Shown piece after piece: positions 51,801 to 63,591 of a DNA stretch of 64,000 nt. The DNA is from Boswellia sacra (taxonomy: Eukaryota > Streptophyta > Magnoliopsida > Sapindales > Burseraceae). Location: NCBI GenBank assembly GCA_013180625.2, contig SNVD02006942.1, positions 1,860,001 to 1,924,000 on the forward strand, written 5' to 3'. Each line of letters opens with the position of its first letter. Position 1 is the stretch's first letter. Below the pieces are notes generated by a model. The model was not told the DNA's origin. It made no database searches and worked only from the letters and a program-made list of their open reading frames with translations. The translations under genes and the position numbers were made by a program.

Positions 51801-52592
51801 GACACAATTTGTTTTACTTTCTGGTAAGCTGATGATTTGAAAGCGGGTTCCATGTCACTTTCCCATGCATAAACCAACTTTCAAAGCCAAATCAAAGCTA
51901 CTCACGTTTGTTAAACAATTTGATACTGCTCTCAGTCTCAGGACTCATCAAAAGTGTGTTTCTGTTAGTTTTTGTGAAAAACATCTTCTTATTAAACGCA
52001 CCTATAAATATTTAAGAGATTTCTCTTCTTTTCAAAGACGTGTAAAGTATGTCTCGTGTTTGATTTCGAAGACAATATTATTCTCTTTTGACTAATTGCA
52101 ATACAGAATAGAGTGACCTAAAAGCATATTTTTGTTAAAGATATTCCCAAGCATACCCTGATCAATGGCGCTCCACCTCTGGTTTAGCTTGATTTACTAT
52201 CTTCTGTTCTCTTGGAGAGGCCAGCATTTGGGAATATGGAAGAAAGATTTCCAGCGCAGTGAGAGGTCAATACAGACAACGGGCATGGATATAGAAAAGA
52301 GAAACACAGTTGTGTTTCTCCAAAAACTCAAACTCTGACGTCTTATTCTCAATTGTAAATTGTGATGCAATTATAACAAATAATCCAGAATGATTTTTCA
52401 GTCTCAAAAGCCAAATTACACGCTGACACCCTGTTGTTTTGCTCATAATGAATCCTCGAATCCTTTGTATACCAGAAAATTTTGCATGACAAGTGTCGCA
52501 TGCCAATCATTTTCATAAACTCAAAATTGTAAATGAGAGAACCTAGCTTTTCCACTGTACACAAAGAAATCCAAACTAATCAACCAATCTAG

Positions 52593-55500
52593 TCAGTTAG
52601 AATCCTGGGTATTTTCATCCTTCTGCAGGCTATTACGCTTGCACCAACATAAGTACTGAGGGATTGGCCCCTCTTCTCCGATGACCCAGGCATGCTCTGC
52701 TACATCCTTTAGAGTCATCCTGTGTGCTGGGTCTGCCAAAAAAAAATTTATAATTTCTTTCAATACAGAGTCGGAAAAATAAAAATTTATAATACCGATG
52801 GGCACGAAGTAAATTGGATTTTACTGGCCTTTGCAAAGAAGTCCTTCTAGTAAGTTCCTCAGCTGTGGGTTCATATCATCCGGGAGTGCTAAAGAGTTAT
52901 TAACAATCTGTAAAAGAGGGGATAAAATATCTCCATTTAGTTTTCTTTATGAATGGGCTGAAAGAGTGGTAAACAAACAATGGTGTCATTGAAATAAAAA
53001 ATAAAAAAAAAATGCACACACCTTATCATATGTATCTTGCAGCGTTTCACCAAGAAATGGATATTGTCCTAGTACCACATAGTATAAAGTAACTCCAACT
53101 GCCCATGTGTCAGCAGCTTTGCCATGGTAGGTTAGACCTGTTGAACAGACAAAAAAAAAAAAAAAATTCAGAGAGTTACAATATTATATATCCCATGTCC
53201 TCTTATTCATAAATTCAAACTCTGGGGGACAGAATTCTGACCTAGACAGCACTCAGGTGCAGTGAAAACAGGAGTCCCAGGAGAACGGCGAAGCTCATCG
53301 TTATCATCCTGCAAACCCAAATATGATAAAGAGGCTTCCATGAAAGACTGAAGAGATATTCTTTATTAATATCAAAACAATCATTCTTCGATATTAATAT
53401 CTATAATTTCAGTGATACAGGATTTACAGACAGATTAATGTACATACAATATTTTATCTAGCACAAGCACCAAATTTTTTGCTTAAGACGCATGAGGTAT
53501 AAATTGTAGTTTAGTCATCTACTAAACCGTGAAAGGAACATTCACATTGCAACATAAGTTGTCTCTTCAAATTATAGTCAAACAAGTCATACACTACTCG
53601 TCAACACTGAAGTCATTTGGGGCATTGGAAAAAGACAAACTTGAAACTGAAGTCAACATTTTTAAGGAAAATTGAAAAAATAGACACTATTAGGGAACTT
53701 AAGTGAAATATAGGCACATCCTGAACAATTTTCATGCCATAGACACTTTCATCGAAAAAAGACTAAAATGCACTTAATAATTCAATTTATTTCGAAAGGC
53801 CTTATTTCCCTCTTCCCCGCACTTATCTCTTCATATTTCCGTACCCGTCTGTTGTTGTCGAGCTTCGAAAATCCGTCAACTCTGTTCAAAAGGCAATCCG
53901 AAACGCAAGAGGAACGACCATCCTTCGAGGATAGAAGCAAGAGGAATGAGTAGAGAAGAATGGAAATAATGTTTGAAGTGATATTTGCCTTGTGAAGAAT
54001 GGAAATAACGTTTATATTACGCATAACCCGAAGGAATAGAGATGTATATAGGAAATTTACACAACTGTAATATGTAGAGATGTGTATGAAATAGTGAAAA
54101 CCGACGCTTTTCGTCACGTCGAAGACAATGGCAAGTGTCGATCTTGGCTCGACACTCGACATTTTCGTGTCGAGTCCTATCGAATGCACAAACCGACACT
54201 CGCTATCAGGGCATTTTCGAAAACATCGAGTGTCGGTTTCGTGAAAACCGACATTTTCATATCTCGAACCATATCTCTGACACTCGAGATCGTTGTAATT
54301 GGAAATGTCGAGTGTCGATGTAAAATGACCTGAGGACGAGTGTGGGTTCATGCATTTGACAGGACTTGACACAAAAATGTTGAGTGTCGGTTCGTGCATT
54401 CGACAGAACTCGACACAAATATGTCGCGTGTCGAGCCAAAACCGACACTCGCCATCCTCTTCGTCTAGATAAAAAACGTTGATTTTCACCATTTTCATAC
54501 ACATCAAACCACAAAATCAACCTAATAACACTTCATTTAACCCCACAAACACATAATAAGATGAAATGAAAGAAATGAAACAATGAGATGAAATGAAACA
54601 AAGCTGTTGAACCGTGTTTCGAACAGTGTAGGAAGGAAGGAGTGACGATGGTTCTTTCCTTTTCTCCCCTTTCTTTTCTAAATTGTATTATTAAGGACAT
54701 TTTAGTCTTTTTCCGAGGAAAGTGTCTATGGCATGAAAATTTTTTAAGATGTGTCTATATTTCACTTAAGTCCCCTAATAGTATCTATTTTTTCAATTTT
54801 CGCAAATTTTTAGACCTAACAGCTGTTCAAAAAATATTATATATCCTTATATTCACAATCATATGTACATATCATATATTTAGGGAGCATTACGAAGGAA
54901 ACGCATAAAAAAAAAACTTTCTTTCAGTAGCTTTTACAACCACTCTCACAGATAACATGTACATGCACGAAGTGAATATTATAAAATGCCAGGTACACCA
55001 AGTATCATGCAACATCAATCAACATGCTCATCACCTGTTTCTCCTAATCGTAATGATTGTCAATTAGAAGAACACAATTTGATTCTCATATATTCAAAAG
55101 CATGAGTACTTAGCAAGATATACAAAATGCTAAACCCCCAAAAAAGGGAATATTTCATATGGTTTACGCTATTTTATTTCATATAAAAGCCCTGCTACAC
55201 TTATAAACAACTTACAACAAACTCTCCTTACAACTTGAAGTGACAAAAATTCATTGGTGAGAAAAAAATAAAAATAAAAAAGGAAAGTTATATCGCCAGT
55301 AGGAATTTGCCAATTCAAGTTGTGAAGAAATTTAGTTGTAAATAGGTTATAGGTGTAGTATTATTCTTCATATAAATTGTTATTTGAAAAGCTCATACAT
55401 TCAGCTTTTTTCAATTCAAGCAACTAATCATAATCTTATAGAATCAACAGTAAAAAGATCCATACCTCAAAAACCTGGCTGACACTGAAATCTCCGATTT

Positions 55501-58279
55501 TCACCGTACCAGTACGTGTAACCAACAGATTATCAGGTTTTATATCCCCATGTATAACATTCTGTTTTGCATAACCAAAAAGAAAAAATAATAATTACAA
55601 AAGGCAATCCCACTTCACTATCTATAGCAAGGACTGGACATCTGTATATAAAAGAAAATGCATATGAATATTAGCAAGGTCTGTACTCATTAATGTTTGA
55701 GCAACAAAGAAACAACATAGAAACAGATCAAGACTAGTAAACTGCCTACGATAAATCTGGAGTGGAAAGTGAGCAAGAAGTAAGGAAAACTACCACCCAA
55801 AACTCAGATACAAAACTTAATAATACTGAGAATCATACATGCAAAATGAGGGGAAAAATATATACATCAAGGTCGCATAAGCACAAACATGCAATTGTTG
55901 CTAAATGATTCTACTCATAACCATGACCTATTCTTACATAATCTCCCTTGAAGCTCTCTCTTAAAGGAAAATATGCTTCCTATCAAATCTTATAATTTGT
56001 AAGACTATATGAACCATTTAGGTGATCGTTAACCAGATGACAAATAGAAACATCCTTTTACACACCATGTAGTCCTCCAATAAAAAAAATGGCAACAGAA
56101 TAATAACTGCCATATATATATACACACACACACAAATACATAACTAGACCACATTCATGCAGAAAGAGCCCTAGTTATAATGATGCAGGTAAAAGGCTTC
56201 AAGAGCATACATGAGCATGGAGGTACATCAGCCCAGATACTACATCCCGCAAGTACTTTCTAGCAGTACTTTCGTCAATAGACCCTGATGGACCAGAATC
56301 ATCGCAATCCCATTTGCTTTCCACATATTCAAGAACTGGAGGAAAAAAGTGCAGGAGAACAAGTTTCCAGTCAAGCATAAAGCTAGTGAATAATCTTTCA
56401 TACTGAGATGTCAATGCAACAATTAAGCATAAAATTGGTATCAAAATTGGCAAACAGAAAATGTAAAATGAAAAGAGAAAGAAAAAAGGAAATAAATACC
56501 CATGTAGAAGTGATCTGAGTTTGGGTCATCAATCACCTCAATGAGATTAACTATATTTGGATGGTCCAACATTTTCATGATTAGAACCTGCAAGGAATAG
56601 GATTCCAATATTAGATAAGCTTCATATAAGATCAAAATCAAAGATGAAAGTATTAAAGCATATTGATAAACTATAAGATGTGTAACTTTTTTGCCTGTAA
56701 TACTAGCTCTTTTCATCTAAATACAGAGAAAGCATCAAGAACCTCATGTAGGCTACCCTACTATCAACAACATGTCTACATTAAAATCTTAAAGTAGACA
56801 TATGGAAAATAAGAATGCCACAAACAATCAACATCATGCCCAAAGGAATATATTTTCCATGGTATTCACCATTAAAAACTATATTTAATTCTTGTGATAA
56901 GAAAGGAAACAAACTGCTTGCCCAAAAGATTTAACTATAAATAGTCCAAATGGCAGCCATGCACAAGTTCTATTATGATGTAGACAGCAGAATTTCAAAA
57001 TAGATGACAAAAGAGCACATACCTCACGAAGAACATCAGTCATAGCAGTCTCTGAAGGAGCTACACGCAGCTTTGACAAATGAGATTTGTGGAAGGCCTG
57101 CAGTTAAAATACACAACTCATATGATCAGAATGCCATACCTTTTTATAATTTTCTTTGCATATCCTAATAACTAAATGGAAGACACAGGACTATTGGAGA
57201 CTATATCCCATTCCACCATATTAATTTCAAATAAACCCCAGCGCATGAACACTTTATTAATGTTTTTTCCCTAAAATATGAATGGTTTTGCATTGTGACA
57301 AAAAACCACTACCTTAATTGCATAATGCTTTCCGTCTACAGAGCTCCGATATAAAACCTGCAAGCAAGGCCAAATGGCTAAAGTAAAAAAATCAATTGCT
57401 TTAAGCACATAATACAACATCAAGCATCGTAGAGCGATGCTTACCACTTTACCATAGCTACCAGCACCAATCTTGCGCTCATGCACATACTCATTGATCA
57501 TCTTAATCCCATTTTCATCCTGAAAAAATGAACCAGTGAATACAGAATCGTAAATACATATCATAATAAAAAATACCCAAGAATACTAAATCAGTGAGAT
57601 GTTAACCATTTGATGAAACTTCCAGCGCCGCAAACCCAAGCCCCCCCACCCATCCCCCCCACCCCCCAAAACCCCCTTTTAATAATTTTCTCAGAGGAAA
57701 CAAAAATATGAAGTAATGAAAAGACAGTAAAATGAATAATTTCAAAACTAATGTGAACCCATATTCTACAGAAACAAGCATAAGTAGGTGTAGGATGACT
57801 GATGCATCAACGCGTGCGCAATTGGCAGAATTATTGATAAGCAAGATGCAACTAGCTCAAAGATAATATATCATCATACTCAACCATGGCTAATTCATTA
57901 CACAATCAACAAGTTTGTGAAAGTCCCAAAGTAATATTATTATTATGCTCACCTCTGATCGAACAAGTTTGTTAGTTTCCTTCACAGGAAATTGCCTGCA
58001 AATCAATCCATTCTGTTCTCTTAATCTCAAAATCTCTTCAGAGCGTTTGGTACAGTTCTGCAACTCACCATCGTCTCCATCTACTGTATTAGTAACCTCA
58101 CCATTAAACAAACTATCCTCCTCCTCATCATCTATCTCATCTTCTAACAAAAAATCCCGGGAAATTCGATAATTGTACCTAGAAATGGGCCTCAATGGTT
58201 GCTTAGGCTTTCTTTTGGAAAATCCAAAACAGCCACAACAGCCCATGTCCCTCGCCCAAGAGCAGCTCTTATTAAACAT
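52593..58279 (-). CDS. GRIK: SnRK1-activating protein kinase (GRIK/SnAK), 410 aa
   Basis: It phosphorylates the activation loop of SnRK1 and so takes part in energy signalling. There are 11 exons: 58279-57953, 57519-57445, 57357-57313, 57097-57023, 56587-56500, 56335-56211, 55561-55466, 53308-53242, 53137-53022, 52907-52829 and 52732-52593. They total 1233 nt. An acidic N-terminal part precedes a kinase domain with IGAGSYGKV (126-134), Lys149 in YAIKAF, HGDIKPDN (249-256), DFS (269-271) in place of DFG, and the activation segment RRSPGTPVFTAPE (284-296). KETNKL before the domain and YLCWCKR after it are family hallmarks. The start at 58279 (MFNKS) is preferred over the internal ATG at 58246 because relatives also carry an MF extension. 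The last intron appears to start with GC. The intron between 53308 and 55466 holds two transposon relics. Confidence 0.95.
53665..54805. mobile_element. Fold-back transposon relic in a GRIK intron
   Basis: Terminal inverted repeats of about 105 bp, 53666-53770 and 54698-54803, share AATTGAAAAAATAGA, CTTAAGTGAAATATAG and TTTTCATGCCATAGACACTTTC. A candidate 7-bp target duplication, ATTTTTA, lies at 53658-53664 and 54806-54812. Inside, about 54087-54240 and 54340-54507 form a second imperfect inverted repeat rich in CGACACTCG and GTGTCGAG. The minus strand is open from 54504 to 53782 (about 240 codons), but the predicted peptide has no recognised domain and its openness may reflect repeat structure. 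It is probably non-autonomous. Confidence 0.8.
55187..55366. mobile_element. MITE with perfect 9-bp target duplication in a GRIK intron
   Basis: A 180-bp element with long inverted repeats. The left arm contains CTACACTTATAAAC and ACTTGAAGTGACAAA. The right arm, inverted, gives CTACACCTATAACC and ACTTGAATTGGCAAA. It is flanked by TTCATATAA at 55178-55186 and 55367-55375. It lies in the same large GRIK intron as the fold-back relic, about 100 bases from exon 7. Confidence 0.85.
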
Positions 58280-59140
58280 GTAATTTTTTAAAAAAAAAAA
58301 AAGGCCTCGAAAACCTTGAAGCAGCTATTACAAAACTCTCAGCACACAACAAATAACAAAATAGTGTTCCAAAAGCCTGCAAATTGCAAAACCCTTATGT
58401 CAACAAATCAATCAACACCATAACCCAAATAATAACAATAATAATAATAAAACCAACACTCAAATTGGTATTCCCCATCAATTTCCCACACTGATGATGA
58501 GCACATAGATTATAGCTTATAGCTTATCCTTCAAAATTAAGATGAACGAACCTGATCTAGTAAGAAAACAAAGCACGAGGGCTTTTAAGCCCGAATCAAC
58601 TTCGCTATTCCAGTGGATGCCATTCAGCCAAATGAAAGAAACAGCTTATTATATTAAACCCATTTCGATGGAGACCCAACATCGCTATAACTCCAGTTTA
58701 TAATATCCAATGCAGTATCAATCTCCACCGCCAATACGTTGACCTTCTCAAAAAATAATAATAATAATAACAATAAATAAAGCAGAAATCAAAATTAAAT
58801 TAAATTAAATATCAAGTAAACTAAAACCTTTCAAACACTAGCTCACTTCTCTTAGACAAACAATAATATTCAAAATTAAATAACATTCCAACAAAATAAT
58901 CATATTCTCAACCCGTCTCCGTACCTGTTATTATTTTAGCGGCAATTCCAATCCGAAAACCCTAAATTCGAATTCAATCTCGAATCGCCAATAACCAATC
59001 CGAAAACCCTAAACTTCGGTGAAACAAGGAATCTAGAAACCCTAGATGGAGTGATGGGAGTCGTGAAGGAAAGAGAGAGAAAGAAAGAGAACGATTGTGA
59101 TGATTTGCGATGGATGAGCAGAGCTGAGAAGTGGAATTAA
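58280..59140 (-). promoter_or_regulatory. GRIK leader with probable 5' UTR intron
   Basis: On the minus strand, CT-rich leader sequence at about 59130-58930 includes ATCTAGGGTTTCTAG and ends near AATAACAG|GTACGG (about 58925), a plausible donor. The intervening AT-rich stretch to 58300 would be a leader intron. Transcript data are not available to me. Confidence 0.35.
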
Positions 59141-60067
59141 AAAATAAAAAAAATGATTAAAATGTTGAAAATATTGGAATCTATTTGTTATTGAGTTGAG
59201 GAACAAAAAGCAAAAATAGGCAAATATTTTTGGTACTTTGCTTCGAAAGAAATTGCTTCGGCTAAAGCTAAAATAGAAATTAAAAATTATATTTAGTACC
59301 AATTGCCACGTGTAATGGGTTATTTCATCATCATTTAAGCATCAATAATCCTGTTCTTATAAAAATTATTTTGTATTTAAACCCTTATATAATTATATTT
59401 AGTCAAATTATTGAAATAGTAAATTAATATTGTCACGTTAGTTTATACACGAAATTTATTATAATAATATTACTTTTATTTAAAATCGTATTTAAGTTTC
59501 TAGTCGATGTTTCTGATTAGAGAAAGTTATTTTTATTTCATAACTTGAAAAGTTTGTTGTATTTTTATGCTTTTTGACAATAAATTTTTTTAATTTATTT
59601 TAATTTGAAAAAAATAATATACCATTCTTAATAAGAAAAAAATGATACAGTTTTATATGAATTTTAATATACTATTAATAGTAACACTTTTTAGTATATT
59701 TTTATTTAGTTTATGTGTAAAATATATTTTAAATGATTGAAATTAAATTTACAATAGTTTGCTATATATATCTAACCAATCCATAGAATATAATCACCCA
59801 ATTTCGTGTGACACAGTTTCATGGATAAGGTTGTTAACATCAATTTTGTTTTTTAAATATCTTTCATATATTAACCATTCAATTAACATTATAACATATC
59901 ACATTAAAATATATGATATAATATTATAAAGTAATCTTAACATGTGTATCAAGCGTACATATCAAGACATCAAAAAATTATGTATTTTCATTATAATGGT
60001 TATTGAGCTATCTTGAAATATCATGTTAAATTAATTATTTACTAGTCTTCTATGATTTTATAATGAG

Positions 60068-60070
<3 letters not shown>

Positions 60071-60123
<53 letters not shown>

Positions 60124-60341
60124 GGGGTTAGTGATTTTTTTAATAAAATTATATGATTTTTAAAATATTAACGTGTATTTTTAAGATATGCAGTAAAACT
60201 ACTCAACATACTATTAAATTGTGTATGTGTCTCTCTATATATATATATATATATATATAAAATTTTTAAAGGGGTTAGTGATTTTTGTAATTTTTAAGAT
60301 ATGCAGTGAAACTACTCAAGATACTATTAAATTGTGTACGT
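60071..60341. repeat. Duplicated AT microsatellite plus flank
   Basis: An AT run (60071-60114) followed by a segment with GGGGTTAGTGATTTTT and AAGATATGCAGTRAAACTAC (60114-60230) is repeated as an AT run (60237-60259) plus the same segment (60259-60341). The second copy lacks about 35-40 bases. This is a direct duplication followed by deletion. Confidence 0.8.
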
Positions 60342-63300
60342 AATATAAATTAATACGGATGGATTTGAGAGTTTTTTTAATATCAATATGATAATAAAAT
60401 AATATAAGAATTTAGGACAAAATTTGTAGGATTAATAAGGACATTGATTAGGAGAATATTAATGATTGGTAGTTAGTCATGACCCACAAGCATAAGGTAA
60501 TGGTCACATTCAAATAATTAATTGAAATTTGTCCTATTTCAAGGTGGAAACTTCCGGTGATAAGTTGGATTTGGCCTATCAAGAGCTCGTACGTGTTGAA
60601 ACGGATGGTCCTTTTTGAATTTTGAGGCTAGTGAATGTGAATGTTCACGGGTTGATCGTAACATTTGGCCCATAATGTGGGACGTTTTGTTTTAGATTTG
60701 ACACATCGACAAATAAACCATCTTTGCAACAAGAAGCATGGGAGGTCATCGGTGCGGTTGCGGCACTGGTACTTTCTCTGTGAATTATTATTAAATAGAA
60801 TAAATATTAATACGTGGTTAAATTTAAATTATTTTAAATTTTGAATAACATATTGTTGATTATTTTATATTGATAATTAACTATTTCATAAATACGATGA
60901 TTAAAGTGTTATTTTTAAAAATTAATGAAGCCATGAAAGTATTAATTTTTGTCGATTAAAACGATGACGTACCATGACCCACAAAGAAATTCGTACCCAA
61001 CATTATATTAAAAAGACGAGAATTGGTTGGCTAGGACAAAGTGAATCTATTGGACCCCTCCATTAATTTAATAATTAAACATTTCAATTGTCATGGAATC
61101 GATCAATAGAAAACAAATTAAATATGATTGTCACTAACTAATTAAAGTTAGACCACTTTGGACGGCCAAAATATCGAGATTATTGAACTTGCAGTAGCAA
61201 GTAATTAAATGGCATATTTAGTTGATATTAACTAACGAGATAATATTAATAAGTACTATTAAGTTTTGATTTAATTTTAATTAGACGATGATTATACATT
61301 TTTAATTAATTCTATCAATGAATTCGTATAAAAATCATTATTTTCACTCTCAAATCATTATTTTTAGGAGGTGTGATCAATTAAAAATTGAACAACTTCA
61401 ATGGCACAATTAATAAAAAAATGTATAGTTATTCTCTAGTTGAAATTAAGTCAAAATTCGATAGTACTTAGGGGTATCACATAATAATTCATGTTAAAAC
61501 CTTAAAAGTTATATATTTTCATTAAAATGATTATTAATTATTTTGAAAGTTACATTACATCAATTATTTCATCGAATTTAATGGCTCGATAACGAAAGAT
61601 ACAATTTTTAGGTATTTTAGTGATTTTTATAATTGAGATACACACGTTTAAAAGTCTTAATGTGTATCTTTATGACACATATTAATATAAAAAATTTATT
61701 TAAGGTAAACTAATCAAAGCATATTAATAGTAAATTTAATAAATCAAATATCAACGTATTATAATAAATAATTATTAAAAATAAAAAATAGAATAATATA
61801 TCAATTCAGATAAAGTATAAGTCGTTGAAGTGCCGAATTCATACAATGATACTGTATATCACTTTTTGAAAATGCATTTCTTTTTAGGGTAAAATAATCA
61901 CAAACAAACCTTTGGGTTATTAAAATATAATTTATTACTTTTATAGGTTAATTGAATCATTGATGTGTTGGTGTAAGCATTCTTTTCAGCAACGTTTTGA
62001 AGTTAGGCCTTAACTTGGGCCAAGTGGACCATCAAGGCCCTTTTCGAAAATATTATCAGTGTTCTTTGGTATGGAAGGATTGTTGTTATTTCAACGTCTA
62101 TAAATCTTTCTAATGGTGTATAATTCATACAAGTGATTGGTGCTGTGCATTAGACTGTATTAATTTCGTAAGTTTTGATGGTACTGGACATGACTGAATA
62201 GCATTGGATTAGCGTAAACTGTATTTGATTTAACACTGGACTGGATAAGATTATATATAAAAATTGTTTTTAAAAAATCAATTTTATAATTAATCAATTT
62301 AAATAAAAACTAATATAAGATTTAAAACTAACTTTTAAAGTTTAAACTAAATAGAAAATTATGAGTTAAATATTTAAAATTTGAAATTTTATTCAAATAA
62401 ATTAACTATTTAATTATTTAAGACAAATAAATTTTATTTACTTTTTTTTAATTTCAAGATAATGTATACCGGTGTATTATTAAATAATTTTTTTCGTTAT
62501 CAATCGGCTTTATTTCTTGATGTATATTGCGTAATGCTCTCTTATCCTATGGCTGAGCATGGTTTTATTTTTTCTTGTTTCATCCAATGTTTATGCCATT
62601 TTTCCTAAAAGTAATGCAACATTTATGAGTTATTTCCAATCAACTTCTTATATAATATGAGTTGATAAAATATCACTGAATGTGTAAAAAATTAAAATAA
62701 ATTAAAAAATATCCATCTAATAATACTTTATTAACTCATGTTATAAAAAGAATTGGTTATAAATAATAAAAATAATAATATTATTATTTTTTTACAACCT
62801 AGACTTGAAGCGCAGCCAAATGCAGTGAGTACATGATAAAAGTTAATATAATCTGACGCCTTATGCCATCTAGCCGGTCTGCCGAAGGTAGCCTTAATGC
62901 ACCTCATTTTGATAAGTATATTTAAAAAAATTAAAATTTACAAATATATGTATATATATGTATTATATAATATACCAATGATACTATGTTTTTATACATC
63001 TTATAATTGACATTTCTTATTAAACTCATACTTGATTATTCTTCTTAAAGATTTCCAACACTTTATATTCTTGATCTTTTATAGGTTATCAATTTACTAT
63101 TTGTATAAGGTTTTGCTCTATTGGTAGGACAAATACACATTAAATTTTTATTATTTTCTACAAAATTTTTATTGTCTACTAAATAAGGTAAATTCAATTT
63201 TTGAATTTTTATTATTCTATCTATTGTTAAATTATTTTTTTACAATAAGAGTTAGCATAATATTATTACAATGAATAATTATTATGTTGTATAACTTAAT

Positions 63301-63569
63301 CTTTTTTATTATTTAAAAAATAAATTTATACAATAAAAATAATTAATGTAAGATATTGTTCAGTTACGTAGAACAAATTGAACATAGCAAAAAGGGTCCC
63401 GGTCAGGAACGTCACTCACAGGCCTTAGGATTAGGAAACGAGAGGCGCGAGTGGCGAGTGTTTCACCACCTTGCGAGTCAAAGACTCTCTCTTTCTCTCT
63501 CTCTTGCTTTTTCTCTTGTTTTATAAATTTAATTGGTGCGCATACTAACACGCGCACTAATAGAGGACG

Positions 63570-63591
63570 CCAGCCAGCCAGCCAGCCAGCA
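63570..63591 (+). repeat. (CCAG)5 in the PDX2 leader
   Basis: Five CCAG units end two bases before the PDX2 start codon. They lie in the 5' UTR, where length changes could alter translation context. Confidence 0.85.

Larger units (their letters stand above)
45167..52592. other. Long AT-rich intergenic region
   Basis: The first 900 bases are the F-box/kelch leader and promoter, with a run of 26 A at 45473-45498. Beyond lie a run of 22 T (46135-46156), two MITE-like elements, a long ATT microsatellite and a small ATG frame with a TATA-like box near 48600-48845, all listed separately. The last 300 bases before 52593 are probably GRIK 3' UTR. No conventional gene is supported in about 7 kb. Confidence 0.5.
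59141..63591. other. Divergent intergenic region between GRIK and PDX2
   Basis: A 4.4-kb AT-rich stretch between two genes transcribed away from each other. It contains AT microsatellites (60071-60114 and 60237-60259) with a duplicated segment around them, and otherwise only short non-homologous open frames. The last 230 bases become CT- and GC-richer and form the PDX2 promoter and leader. No further gene is seen. Confidence 0.5.
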
